DNA of 64,000 nt, taken from NCBI GenBank assembly GCA_009193035.1, contig SWDT01000232.1:1-64000 (forward strand), given 5' to 3'. The stretch comes from Halicephalobus mephisto (Eukaryota; Nematoda; Chromadorea; Rhabditida; Panagrolaimidae). Shown one piece after another: positions 23,735-35,121 of the stretch. The notes beneath the pieces are model-generated. The model saw only the letters and a program-made list of their open reading frames with translations. It was not told the origin of the DNA and did not search any database. The position numbers were made by a program, and so were the translations under genes. The stretch's first letter is position 1. Each line of letters opens with the position of its first letter.

Positions 23735-24130
23735 TTCATTAGGTCTGTTCAGTACTGGAGGTATTTGTAAAAAATGACAAACTGTGAAAATAGCCGAATC
23801 ATCAAATCGCCCATTTCTAATGTTAGTAATTAGTGCAATCGCAAGACTTACAAAATGAGCAATAAATGTGGAAATTTTTATTAGTAAGCCTATTAATAAA
23901 AGAATTACTATTTCTGGGGTTTCAAAAACAGACACTTGAAATTTAACAATTATGTCGTCGGAAGCAAATAGAGAACTAGGTATCCCATGCAACCCTGATT
24001 TTAAAGCTTTGTTTAGACAGAATTGGCTTCTCTTCTACTATTTGTTAAGTTAAGCCTGACGATCTCAATATATGTTCTTTATATGATATATGGATTAGAC
24101 TTCAACGTTTGATTGCAATAAATGATAAAC
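23735..24130. other. Gene-free stretch
   Basis: A 93-codon minus frame (23711-23992) overlaps the MITE end and has no recognisable features apart from hydrophobic runs. I do not call it a gene. Confidence 0.4.
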
Positions 24131-24134
24131 AATG

Positions 24135-24140
24135 TTTATT
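24135..24140 (-). terminator. Poly(A) signal of the thaumatin-like gene
   Basis: AATAAA on the minus strand, about 20 nt beyond the stop codon at 24161-24163. Confidence 0.7.
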
Positions 24141-24160
24141 GCCTTTAAGCAAATTTCGTT

Positions 24161-24943
24161 TTAACAGAAAATAATGTTGTAATCGGGAGAGATGCGACCT
24201 CCACTTCCACGGCAAGTGAAAGTTGATTTGTGATCATCATAAGCATAAGAGTAGTCGTCAGGACAAGTGTCTTTGAAGATTTTTGGATAGTTTACCGGCC
24301 AGTCACTGGAACGACATGTATCAGGCCTACTGTGAGCGTTGCGACAACAGTATTCGTCCGTATTGAACTTGGTACAAGCAGAATAGCACGCGACAACATG
24401 GTTTTCGTAGAAAAGTTTTAATTCGTTTGGACAACGATCATACATGTTTGCATTACATTGACCGATCGTCTTGCAATTGTATTTTCCTTCGCTGGGCTGA
24501 AAAGTTCCAGGAACTGGTTCGATTTTAATTTGGATATTGTATCCATCGACGAGAGAAACATCGTAGTAGTCCTGATTTCCATGGCCTCCAAGAGTAAATT
24601 CAGCAAGAGTGGCTGGCGGTTGTCCACCAGCTCCATCGCATTTAACCTTGGGCTAAAATAACATAAAAGTGGTTACTTTTGATTTACAACTTACTCCACA
24701 GGATCCTGTTGCACATTTCATACGATCGTCACATCCTGTTCGTGCCCAAATTCTACCGGCTCTCCAGCGATCAGGAACAGTAATAGCCCGACTTTCGTGT
24801 TGCTCAAGTTTGAATCCACCTCCTTCAGGGATGGCGGATCCCAGGATTCCTGGCCAGATAGGATGTGGACAATTGTTGATTAGTGTAAATTTGACAGCAA
24901 GAGAACTTTGGAGCACCAATAAGATAAGCGTGATGGTATACAT
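24161..24943 (-). CDS. Thaumatin-like secreted protein
   Basis: Thaumatin-like proteins are secreted, disulfide-rich beta-barrel proteins; nematodes have a small family (thn genes) linked to responses to microbes. Exons: 24695-24943 (donor GTAAGT) and 24161-24652 (acceptor TTATTTTAG), 246 aa. Residues 1-16 are a signal peptide (MYTITLILLVLQSSLA). The mature part begins VKFTLINNCPHPIWPG. The family signature region is RIWARTGCDDRMKCATGSCG, followed after the intron by LAEFTLGGHGNQDYYDVSLV with the FTL and YYDVS blocks. Cysteine-rich segments such as DEYCCRNAHSRPDTC and CPDDYSYAYDD follow. Length is normal for the family. Neighbours are repeats and the GH16 gene, so no operon is implied. Assignment is secure; the exact thn orthologue is not determined. 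Confidence 0.93.
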
Positions 24944-24949
24944 TTCAGC

Positions 24950-27040
24950 GAAAAAACACTATAATGGGATGTATTAGATCAACAAAGAAAAGAAAACCCT
25001 GTTCAATGAACAATTACAGAGTTTTCTATTTATCCAAGTAACCGGATCTCTAAGATGATCGGATCATAATATATAATAACATATTTTCTTTTTTTACAAA
25101 TTATTTTACAGTGCGAGCAAAAAGACAGATGATGTATGATTTTGTTGAAATCTGAAAGTTCCTAATGTCCCATTCTGATGGATGATGGTACTCAAAGTTA
25201 TGTATATCTTGATAGTATGACTATTCCCACAAATCCTACGACAGAAAAGCTATAATTAGTTTTAAAGAAGCGCAACGTTTAGTTCTTTTCTACGTGCTTC
25301 TCGCGACAAACAGCTCTTTTCAGAATGTGGTATATAGGTCATCTGAAAATATATTCTCGACACGATAAGTACTGGAGATCTTGAAACTTCAACTACATTC
25401 AACAACTCAGAAAAGTAGTTTGAAATATTCGACATTCAGAAATCAATTTCTGATTCTTGATTTTTAAAAGCAACAATAAGCTTTAGAAGCTTCAATTTCA
25501 CTAGGAACTTCAAACTACTCTTCTGAATCATTAATTGACGTTAGAATTCTAAAACCACCAGCACTTGTAGTGCTGAGGATGTACTTTCAAAGGGCCATTA
25601 ATCGTCCGGGAAATACTAATCGGAAACAACTTATAACTTTAATAAGATAAAATATCCAATTTCGATATTTCTTGTTGTTGGTGAATATTAGGCATTTGAA
25701 AGAACTTTTATACAGTTTACCGAGATCGCAGTTACTTAATGAATTTAGTTATTCTGAAGGCGGAGCATCCAAAAACGACTTATGATTAACACACCCACTT
25801 CAGATTGTGAATTTTTTAGAATTTAATAAGTAATTTAATACTGTGAATACACATACAACAGTTAGGGAATTTTTTCATGCATCAACCAGATCAAACATCT
25901 CACAATAAAAGTCGAACAAAATCTATAATTAGATCCACTAGAGATTTATCAAGATGACATTCTGTTAATTGCAATAAGCACATTTCTATTTATTGTTTGA
26001 TATACATAGTCCACTTTCTATGAAACAGAAGCCGAAATATAACCAATTTTGTTAAGAAACTGCTGATTTTTCTATTTCAAGAAAGTATTTTGCTTAACAT
26101 ACATAACTCTGCCTGTAATTTTTGCAGCATTTTGTAGATTTTAGAATGCTGAATTGAATGATTTATGACATTTCAGGATTCAATTAAGGTTAATAAATGA
26201 AAAATTACAGGCAAAGTTCTGTGTGTTAAACAAATAAATTTGATTTTTCTGCAAATAAAGCTTTCCTCTGATCGAGAAGTTTTTTGAATTAATTATTCGA
26301 TAAATTCTGACTCATCCATCAAAAAAATTAGAGATTACAATCATTAGTAAATCATTCACCGCACCAAATAACAAATGTTTTAGTAATTATAAAGTCTCCC
26401 TGAGGAAAAGTGAACTTACTAAGAAACGATTCCCTTGATCAGTAATATAAAATCCTTCATCCAACTAGCGCTCACGAGTAACGATGAAAATGAAGTTTGG
26501 TTTTTTACTTCTTTGTTAGAGTTATATTTCGGTTTAGACAAATGCGCTCTAGATGATTAAGGTGTTATCTGAAAATAGATCGATGTGTTCTCAGTTAAGA
26601 TCGGAACTGGTTTGTATATATTTATTTATTTCAGAATTATTAACCTTAAAGACCTTATTAAAGCATGTTAGCAATTAAGATTTCGCGTTCAAATTAAAAA
26701 AGTCGTCCGATAGTAACTTTTCTCAATTATTATCGTATTAGAATAACAATATATGAAATTTGTCAACTTTAATATTGAAAATTATTAAATTTTAGAAAGA
26801 TCTTCGAAGTTCTCCAAGAATTTCGAGAAAAGTGATTAAAGAGAGTTGATTTTCGAAAGTTTAAAATTTTTGTCTCTGCCAAAAATTCAGTCCGTTAATG
26901 GCATTAAAAATCCGATATGTGTATAGATCTTCTAGATTTTCTATCGAGAAATAAACGTTCCTTTTACTACAAATACCTATCGCGATTCATATGTCGTTCG
27001 GAGGATTTACGAATTACTCCAGTGTTTTTAGATAATCTTC
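24950..27040. other. Divergent intergenic region
   Basis: This separates the divergently transcribed thaumatin-like (-) and GH16 (+) genes, so it must hold both promoters. I cannot assign individual factor sites with confidence. It includes a hairpin repeat at 26096-26232 and otherwise unique AT-rich sequence. Confidence 0.45.
26096..26232. repeat. Hairpin repeat (MITE-like)
   Basis: The arms CATAACTCTGCCTGTAATTT and AAATTACAGGCAAAGTTCTG form an inverted repeat around a core with CAGCATTTTGTAGATTTTAG. Related cores occur at about 34976-35040, 37853-37925, 46330-46400 and 47757-47830 (inverted), so this is a dispersed family. Confidence 0.55.
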
Positions 27041-27048
27041 AAAATAAC

Positions 27049-28488
27049 ATGCATTTCTTTACTCTGACGAGTCTAATCTTACTGGTTTCGACAACCTACG
27101 CTAGGTATGAATTAGTCGATGATTATTCGCCGAATGGGTTTGCCGACAAATTCTACTTTTTCACCGATAACGATCCAACTCATGGTTACGTTGACTACAT
27201 CAATCAACACACTGCGGAAGGTTTAGGATTGTTCAAACAGGAAAATAATAAAATACACATTGGCGTTGATCACACAAATATAGCATCTGGAAGAGGCCGA
27301 AGAAGTGTCAGAATTACCAGTAAAAAGAGCTACACTCGCGGTCTGTTTATTCTGGATTTAGAACATATGCCTAAGAGTGAATGTGGCTCATGGCCCGCAT
27401 TCTGGACAGTTGGGCCACATTGGCCAAATAACGGCGAGATTGACATAATCGAAGGTATGCATTCGTTATTCGTTGGTTAATTGGTTAACATTATTTTAGG
27501 TGTTAATAGGCAAGATGCGAATCACATGGCATTACATACATCTGCTGGTTGCTCAATTAGAAATACGCACGATTTCACGGGCAAGATGGGACTTCCAAAT
27601 TGTGATGTGCACGCCCCTGGTCAACCGGCTAACAGCGGATGTGGCATTTATACTGATGACAAGCGAACCTACGGTAATGGCTTTAATAACATTGGTGGTG
27701 GTGTGTATGCCACGGAATGGACCAATGACGCCATACGTATATGGTTCTTTCCCCATTCGGAAATCCCACGAGATATTACCAACGGTCATCCTGATCCTAG
27801 CCATTGGGGCTTACCCTTGGCCAAATTTTCTGGCTGCAACATTGACAAACATTTCCGCGACCATTCCATCGTCTTTGATACCACATTCTGTGGCGATTGG
27901 GCTGGCAGTGTCTGGCAGACCGATAAGGTGTGTTTGGCCAAAGCCTCATCCTGTGTCAATTACGTAAAGAACAATCCGGCAGCTTTCAAGGATTCATATT
28001 GGCTCATCAACTCGTTGAAAGTCTATCAAAGCAGTGGTAAGGAAGAGTTGCAAATTAGTCCTAATCGAGTGTTTACAGGAGGTTCTCATGATCATTCACA
28101 TCCCAAACCGAACTCACTGATCAACATCAAATGCAGTAATGGCAAATTCCTAAGTACCGAAAACGGCCACAGTCCCATGACTTGTAACCGTGACAGCGGT
28201 GCTCAGGATTGGGAGCAATTAAAATATTTCAACATTAATGACAAATTTGCAATTCAATCCAAGAGTGGCAAGTTTTGCTCGTCAGAAAATGGTAAGAATC
28301 CAATGATTTGCAATCGAAACACACTCATGGACTGGGAAAAGTTCAAATGGATTTCGAACGCTGATAAAACATTTTCAATTCAATGCAATAACGGACGCTA
28401 TTTGTCAAGTGAAGGAGGTCATGGGCCAATGCAGTGCAATCGTGAGAGAATCGATGACTGGGAGAAATTCACATGGATACAGTTGTGA
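27049..28488 (+). CDS. Secreted GH16 beta-glucanase with C-terminal fascin-like beta-trefoil
   Basis: Glycoside hydrolase family 16 cleaves beta-1,3(4)-glucans such as those of fungal walls and cereals. Exons 27049-27454 and 27500-28488 (45-nt intron, GTATGC...TTTTAG) give 464 aa. Residues 1-18 are a signal peptide (MHFFTLTSLILLVSTTYA). The catalytic motif is EIDIIE, with E130 (nucleophile), D132 and E135 (acid/base), preceded by SWPAFWTVGPHWPNNG. The intron splits the glycine codon right after E135. Blocks such as NHMALHTSAGCSI, GGGVYATEWTNDAIRIWFF and HSIVFDTTFCGDWAG, and the spacing, closely resemble fungal endo-1,3(4)-beta-glucanases. Residues 340-464 are three repeats of about 42 aa, each with a GK/RF-type strand, a CNR turn and a DWE-KF motif, as in fascin-like beta-trefoils. 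Extracellular action is expected. The upstream frame from 26917 lacks a signal peptide, so ATG 27049 is preferred. Lateral origin is an inference from resemblance. Confidence 0.93.
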
Positions 28489-28608
28489 ACATTCTAAATA
28501 TCAACATCTATTAATGCCAAAATCCATTGATATGTATTGTTTAATTTAAAAACGGTTTCTATTTTTTAAACTCCGGTATCATTGAAGATCATGTAATTGC
28601 AAGTACCA

Positions 28609-28614
28609 AATAAA
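28609..28614 (+). terminator. Poly(A) signal of the GH16 gene
   Basis: AATAAA in the context CAAATAAATATTT, about 120 nt after the TGA stop at 28486-28488. Confidence 0.55.
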
Positions 28615-28619
28615 TATTT

Positions 28620-29655
28620 TGTTTTATCCAAATCCAATAGCTAATTCTGGTATAATTTACGAAATTCAATAAAATTCTACTAATTAATGGAAAAAAGTAA
28701 CAATCATGCTTCTGTTGAAAATTGAAAAATCTACTGTTGTTTTTTATACTACAAGATATTTATTAGACTCATCAATTGCTGAATTAGTAAAAGGAGCTTC
28801 ATTTTCAAATACTAAGATAAATTCAAAAGAAATAATTCTTTGAGTTGACCGTGTATATAATTTTCCATTTGACCTTATTCAAGGATTCAATAAGATTTCT
28901 ATAAAGTGCGAAACAGATAATAACGGAATATGAGTCCAGCATTTATATGAGCGTACAGATTATATCATGAACTTGCATGCTTAAGAACATTCATTTTAGA
29001 AATAGAAAGATCAATTGTTCTATTCGTAAACTTCTGTCTATGTCTAGTTGATTTTGCAAAATTGCTTCGAGCATAGAACTTGCACTTCGAAAGTTAAGAT
29101 AGTGAGGAAATTATATATGGAATCATTTTAATCTTCAAAATTTATCTCAAGATACACAAATCTTGGGGTCCTTGCATCAGAGTTATTTATATACATGATC
29201 TGCTTCCAGAAGAACCTATGCTACAGCTTAGTTTCGTATTTGTTAAAACCTGTATAACTTCGAAAATTCCAGAACTTTATTGAAGATAGAAACTAACAAC
29301 TAGACACCAGAGTATATAATTAGCAACTTTCTTAAAAGCTTGGATTATGAGGAACAAAAAACAGATAGCATCTTTCGTGGAGAACACCTTATATCTCCTC
29401 TGTATTGTTAATCCTAGTTTAAAATTAAGCTATTACCCTTTTCGAGATATTTTGTACATAAGTAAATATAGAAGTGACGAATGATTCATTGGAGAATAAA
29501 GGATGATTGATAATCATCATATCCTCATATTGTCTTTTCTGCAGCCACTTACGGAGAATCGAAAACCTATTTTTGGTTCATTTGTCAAAGATTTTATTCT
29601 ATACATATTTCAATCATAATTTTAGTTAAAATTACATTGAGTTGTTCATAGTTGA
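28620..29655. other. Intergenic region, promoter side of the METTL24-type gene
   Basis: AT-rich unique sequence. No coding region or clear repeat seen. Confidence 0.45.
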
Positions 29656-29659
29656 ATTC

Positions 29660-30723
29660 ATGTGTAAAAATCAGCAAATACTTGTTAATCGGAAGAATAT
29701 TCCTCTGATTACATTAACGTTAGTGAGCGTTATTTTGTGTTTGTATATTTATAAAATTAACCAGAAATTAAATGGTGAGTGTAGTTTTTTGAATATATTA
29801 ATTTCATTATGGATCCTGAAAATTGTAAATTCCCTCATTATTCATTTTAAGAAGGAATTATTTTCAACAATTTTTATTTTTCTTGATTATTTCTAAATTC
29901 CGTTATTTCAGATCTAGACATCAAGGTAATAGAAGAATTTAATGCCCATAAATTCCACATTTCCCTACTAAAAGAACTGCTTCCGAATTCTCGTTCTTCG
30001 GAAGTTGACATAGCAACATTAGAGCTATATCAGTCTCAACTCGAAAGTCGAAAACAAAAGTTAACAACTGTCAATGACAAAAATGGATGGCTAGTGCTCT
30101 ACAATGTCCTCGTCCCCGAGGTTTTCTGTAAAGACTTAGTCAGAATAGGGACAGTCGGTGATGGGGGGAAATGGGTCTGCAACCCCGTCAAAATGAGGGA
30201 CTTCAACGGATGTACAGTATACTCTTTGGGAATTCACAATGAGCCAAGTTTTGAAGAAGGCTTTGCTGATTTTACTCGTAAAAACTGCTTCATTAGGAGC
30301 TTTGATAAGAGCAATCAGAATCTTCAGACGCTCAAAAGGATAGAAAACTCCAATGGGAGTTTCATGAAGGCTCTTATTTCTTCCGAAACTAACAAGTCCG
30401 CAGACCAATACAATCTGAAATCCCTCATGAATATGTTCGAGGACAAGAGAATTGACGTCCTCAAGATAGACATAGAAGGATTCGAATACCAAATTGTCGA
30501 TGAACTGACCAGTACTCCAATGTGCCAGATTCTAATCGAAGTTCACGGACCCACTCCGACGAAAACCTTGGAGTTTTTACGAAAGATATCACAAAGCGGG
30601 TATTACTTGTTCAGTTACGAAATCAACGGTGGTTATCACATTTTGAGTGAGTACAGCTTTATCCACCAGAGTTGCTTGAAGGATTACGGAGTTAACACTA
30701 TTTTTGGAAAGTATTTATCGTGA
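29660..30723 (+). CDS. Type II membrane methyltransferase, METTL24/Methyltransf_22 family
   Basis: Exons 29660-29774 (donor GTGAGT) and 29912-30723 (acceptor TTATTTCAG) give 308 aa. Residues 14-33 are hydrophobic (IPLITLTLVSVILCLYIY) after a short basic tail, so the enzyme should be a type II Golgi or ER membrane protein. The family hallmark is RIGTVGDGGKWVCNP at about residues 116-130. It is followed by YSLGIHNEPSFEEGF (SAM-fold strand and loop) and DVLKIDIEGFEYQIVDEL, the acidic DIEG motif typical of FkbM-like folds. The substrate is unknown, and these nematode families are mostly uncharacterised. Upstream in-frame TTG codons were ignored in favour of ATG at 29660. The family call is good; catalytic activity is inferred. 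Confidence 0.88.
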
Positions 30724-31150
30724 TTGACTTATTTTTAAAATACAAACTAGTTTTTAAGTTCTCATTTCATGTACAATTAACGACTAAAACTACAAATATC
30801 AATTCAATATGACACTTTGAAGAGTGCGAGTTAATAGTTCCGATGATTTTTCCGAAATTTTTTCTTCTCGTGATTCCCGCTTTTAACTACCGGTTCATCA
30901 ATTAAGATGTTTTTGTTTTTCAGAAAAATCTCGTAAATAGTAAAAACATTATGGAGGATAATGATTAAAGTTAATTTAATCGGATATCTTGAATGTCATT
31001 ATAAATTTTGTTTCATTTTTGGATATTTTTCCTCAGCATTATTGTACTTGAGGAAGAGGATAACGACTATTGTCAACAAATTAATAAATTAAGTTAAACA
31101 AAATTCTTTTTTTCAGTAAAATTTACAAAATAAATTAATCCAGTTAGTCA
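30724..31150. other. Intergenic region
   Basis: 3-prime flank of the methyltransferase gene. No gene or strong repeat seen. Confidence 0.4.
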
Positions 31151-31151
31151 A

Positions 31152-31352
31152 ATGATCAACAGAAAAATCACTTTTTGTCCAAGTGTTTTGATGAGGAATT
31201 TTCTTTTGTACTTGTTAGAAACATGTGATAGTAAGAACTACATTACGCTTGTGTTTGAAGACCACAACAAATTAAATGATAGGGAACAATCACTGATTCT
31301 AAAATTCAAAACAAAGAATGTTTTCGATATCGCATTTTATTGCTCTTCGTAA
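31152..31352 (+). pseudogene. Unrecognised 66-aa ORF, possible gene fragment
   Basis: The open frame (MINRKITFCPSVLMRNFLLY...) has moderately protein-like composition but no introns, signal or recognised domain. It lies tail to tail with a minus-strand frame at 31355-31615. The pair may be remnants of nematode-specific gene families. Low confidence. Confidence 0.2.
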
Positions 31353-31354
31353 AT

Positions 31355-31615
31355 TCAGTTTGTGGTTCTTTCTAAACTCCATCTATTATCGATAATTACA
31401 AATTTATGTGATGCATTTAACTTTAAAATACTCCATTCTTTAGGAAATCTCTCATAATTGATATAACCTTGTCTTATATCTTTAATGTTATCTTTAAAAA
31501 CACATCGTCGATGAAACACGGCTTTCACCTCTGGAATAACGAACACTATCCAATTATCAAGCGTGAATTTATCAGCTGATAACAACACAGAATTGTTCCG
31601 ATTGATTACATACAT
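31355..31615 (-). pseudogene. Unrecognised 86-aa ORF, possible gene fragment
   Basis: The frame contains KFTLDNWIVFVIPEVKAVFH and INYERFPKEWSILKLN, which read like a folded-domain fragment, but I cannot place the family. There is no clear upstream exon. It could be a terminal exon or a relic. Confidence 0.25.
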
Positions 31616-31619
31616 GACC

Positions 31620-32620
31620 TCTTTGAGAAGATGAATTATAATGATAAACGGTCAAATAACCAGCTTTCGTAGAATTTGCCGAATTGACCAATTCTTCACT
31701 ATTAGTAAAGATAATTAATGGAATTTTTTATTTCCCTACAGAAAAACTTCTCATAATTCATATTGTTAGAAATTCTACTTTTGATCCCAAGAAAAAACCT
31801 TACTTAACAAATAAAAACATACGTCTATAATCTTCCGGTTTTAACATTGTTTTATTCTCTAATAAACACTTGAATTCTTTCGGTTCTATAAAAGTGAAAA
31901 ATTTATGAGCAATAATTAGATTAAGAAATTAATTTTTTGAATATGTTCATTGTGTTAAATAATAACGACATTTCATTCGATAAGGGTCAATTTCAAATAA
32001 AAATGAAACTTTAAATAAGAGAAGGACCTTTATCAAGAAGTTAGAAATTCCAAACTTTGTGAAAATACTTATTTTAATTCGTAATGTAAACAACTAGTAC
32101 CTTCACTTTTGTATTAATTACTAGTAATTGATTTTTTACATTTAAAGTCATGAATCAATAGAAATATACACAGATGGAAATTACAATTTTTTCGAACTTG
32201 ACAGATTCATTGAATTACCACTTTTTTTTGAAATCAATTATTTCTTTTCGTAATTAGTCTGATGATATGTCTATTTTCAATGATGTTGTAAACTTCCGTG
32301 TCATTCTATACCTTAAAGGCGGAGAATTCTAAATACATTTTTCCAAAGCATTTACGGATTTACGTTAAATTATTGATATTATATCAAGTCGAATGATAAT
32401 GTACATTGTTGTTTTATCACGCCCTCACAATGAAAGACAAACAAGAATAATTAAATCAATAAAGGTCGTAAACGAAATAATTCATTGAATTACTAAATGC
32501 AAAGAATTAAAATATCAAGAGTAACATAGAATACAAGAGTCTCAGATCAGTCTTCCCTAAGACGGAAGCAGTTCTTCTCAGCCCAAAACATTTTAACTTA
32601 TTTGTTTGAGACTTCTTGAT
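31620..32620. other. Upstream region of the bestrophin gene
   Basis: About 1 kb of AT-rich sequence without recognisable genes. It must contain the bestrophin promoter; I cannot point to specific elements. Confidence 0.4.
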
Positions 32621-32623
32621 CCG

Positions 32624-34681
32624 ATGACGGTCACATATTCTCTCGACGTCGCTTCTTCTTCTTTTCTTGGAGTTCACAGACTATTGTTCCGATGGAAAGG
32701 CAGTATCTGGAAATCCGTTTGGCAAGAATTGCTTGTATGGTTGGTGGCATACTTTATCTTGAGTGTTACATATAGAAACTTAAAAGACGACTATAGAGAA
32801 GATTTCGGAAAATTGATTAAGTATTTTGACGAACATCTAGATTATAAAACCTTAATTTTCTTATTGGCTTTCTATGTCTCCGCCGTATTTAGTCGATGGA
32901 AGACGATATTTGAAAACATAGGATGGATCGATTCTCCCGGGCTTCTGATATCAACTTGCATCAGGGGACACGATGAAACCGCACGAAACATCCGAAGAAA
33001 TATTGTGAGATACTTGGTTCTTGTTCAAGCCATGGTCTTCAGAGACATCAGTACTGCTGTGAAGAAACGGTTTCCAACCATGGATCACCTCGTCACAGCC
33101 GGATTAATGACAACAAATGAATTAAAAGAATTTGATTCCATTGTTTCTCCTCAGACAAAGTATTGGGTCCCTATGAATTGGGTATATCTTCTTCTTAGAG
33201 AGGCAAAGGATATGAAGCTGGTCGATAGTGACAACGTGTACTCAAATGTATTAGAAAAACTTCGATTGTACAAAATGAATCTTTTGAAATTGACTCTGTA
33301 TGACTGGATTCCCGTCCCTCTAGTTTATACCCAAGTAGTAAATCTGAGTGTCAGGATTTATTTTCTATTAGCTTTGATTGGAAGGCAGTATTTTATTGAA
33401 GACGATGATGATGACGAAGACAGTTCGGAATCAGTTGATTTGATTGTTCCATTAATGACAATTTTTCAATTTATAATTTTCATCGGATGGGTGAAAGTCG
33501 CTGAAGTTTTATTGAATCCATTGGGAGACGACGATGATGATTTCGAATGCAATTGGATCATTGACAGAAATCTACAGGTAACACTTTATTTTTACCTTGT
33601 TTTTTAAAATTTAGTAAAAGATCTTAGAATTGCTCAGAATTCAATAGAAAGTTCTGACCTCTTCAACAATCTTAGTAGTTTCTAAAAATTTAGATGGAGA
33701 CAAATTGATAAAACATATTTTTAATTTTGAGCTTCTTAGGTAGGCTTGGCGATGGCAGATGACGCTTGCGGAAAGCTACCGAAGTTAGAAAAGGATATTT
33801 TCTGGAACGAAGTCCTTCCCGAGCCTCTTTATACTAAAGTAAGCGCTGATCGTCCTCACAACCCAATGGTTGGTTCCTGTCATGAAATGTCCGATGAAGA
33901 GGCATTCTTCCTCCAGCCTCCAAGAAATCGATACATGTCATCGGAAGCCGTTAGCCCAGCTGCTTCTCGTAAGGAAAAGGAACCAGGAGAAGTTTTGGTC
34001 CAAAAACACAACCCAATGAGGAGGTCCCTCAGTGTTTACTCCAGTAGTGGAAGACATGTAGTACTGCCAAATACCAGATCCAATATAATTAACTCATTGA
34101 AGAAAAGAATGAGCCGGAAGCAAAGAGGATCTTTGTATGATGGGGATTTATCTGCTAATTCTCATGCTGTACAAGATTCAGAAGCAGGCTGCAGTAGTGA
34201 AACCGTAAAGAAAACTACTTCAAAAGTAGACTCTATATTCAAACCAAACCATTCACTTTCCAAAGGAAATGATATTGACTCTGATAATTCTGATGGAAAC
34301 CAAGGATCTTCTACTGCTCTCGATCATGTAACTTTAAATAAAGTACTTTCAGCCATTGAAGAAGAGGAAAACGAAAGATCCAGAAGATCCACTTTAATAG
34401 TTGATGAAGAAGAGTTGTCAAAGATCAAAGATGTACAGGATAAAGTCAATAGGGAAGGACAATCTTCGTTTCCTTTAACAGAAAAGAGTGATTCTTTGGA
34501 AAGATTGAAGCGCATTCTACGAACAGCAGAATTGGATTCTCTTTCAGATGCAGCTGTTTCACCAAGCAATGAAGGTGGAAATTTGCCATCTTCAAGTTCC
34601 AATAATCGTCTGATAGGAAATAAAGATTCTGATGAGAGCTCCAAATCGAGTGAATCTGATTCAAAATCGGAAAACAGATGA
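32624..34681 (+). CDS. Bestrophin-family chloride channel
   Basis: Bestrophins form pentameric Ca2+-activated anion channels in the plasma membrane. Exons 32624-33577 (donor GTAACA) and 33740-34681 (acceptor TTCTTAG) give 631 aa. Family hallmarks in order: RWKGSIWK (about 23-30), first hydrophobic segment LLVWLVAYFILSVTY, RDISTAVKKRFPTMDHLV, YDWIPVPLVYTQVV, FIIFIGWVKVAEVLLNP, then the acidic Ca2+-clasp GDDDDDFECNWIIDRNLQ. An additional acidic run (EDDDDDEDSSES) sits in the preceding loop. The second exon encodes a short rest of the core and a long serine-rich hydrophilic tail of about 290 aa, which is variable between bestrophins. ATG 32624 is preferred over the in-frame ATG at 32606 because the family starts MTVTYS. 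The nematode best paralogue is not determined. Confidence 0.95.
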
Positions 34682-35121
34682 TTAAGATCATGAATTTGTT
34701 TTGTTGACCGAAGTAAATTTTATAAAAATATTCAATCTATTTGTTCGTCATTTTTCATTGTTTTGATTGTGAGTTATAAGAAGTTTAAAGTTGTATAGAC
34801 GAGTTTTCAGTAAAAAATGATCAATTAGTGGTTTGATTACATTGAACAGGCAATGAAAGAAACGTTCGTTCTTTAAAAAAAGTCACATGGAGAATTCAAC
34901 ATTATTGTCTACATCTCCGTCGAAATCAATGTAAATTCAAGGATGTGTAGTTACCTTCAACATAAAGAAGCCCCACTGTAACAAGCCCAGCATTTTGTAG
35001 ATGTTGAAATATTAAGTGAAATACTACATAACTGTTGGGTCATACGAGAATAGAGTAGAAATCATTTATTAACACTGACGAGGAAAGATTTTTAGAGAAG
35101 ACAACTAAACAATAAAAATTT
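34682..35121. other. Convergent intergenic region
   Basis: Lies between the 3-prime ends of the bestrophin (+) and FkbM-type (-) genes. It contains a copy of the dispersed 70-75-bp family (about 34976-35040, with CAGCATTTTGTAGATGTTG). Confidence 0.45.

Noticed and set aside
26917..27048. In-frame N-terminal extension of the GH16 gene
   Set aside because: The extra 44 residues hide the signal peptide that starts at ATG 27049 and have upstream-UTR composition.
27553..27804. Minus-strand frame opposite the GH16 exon
   Set aside because: It is a shadow of the coding strand and has no independent features.
30136..30492. 118-codon minus frame over the methyltransferase
   Set aside because: Opposite-strand shadow of conserved plus-strand coding sequence.
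34324..34691. Minus frames opposite the bestrophin tail
   Set aside because: They mirror the serine-rich low-complexity tail; no start context or domain.
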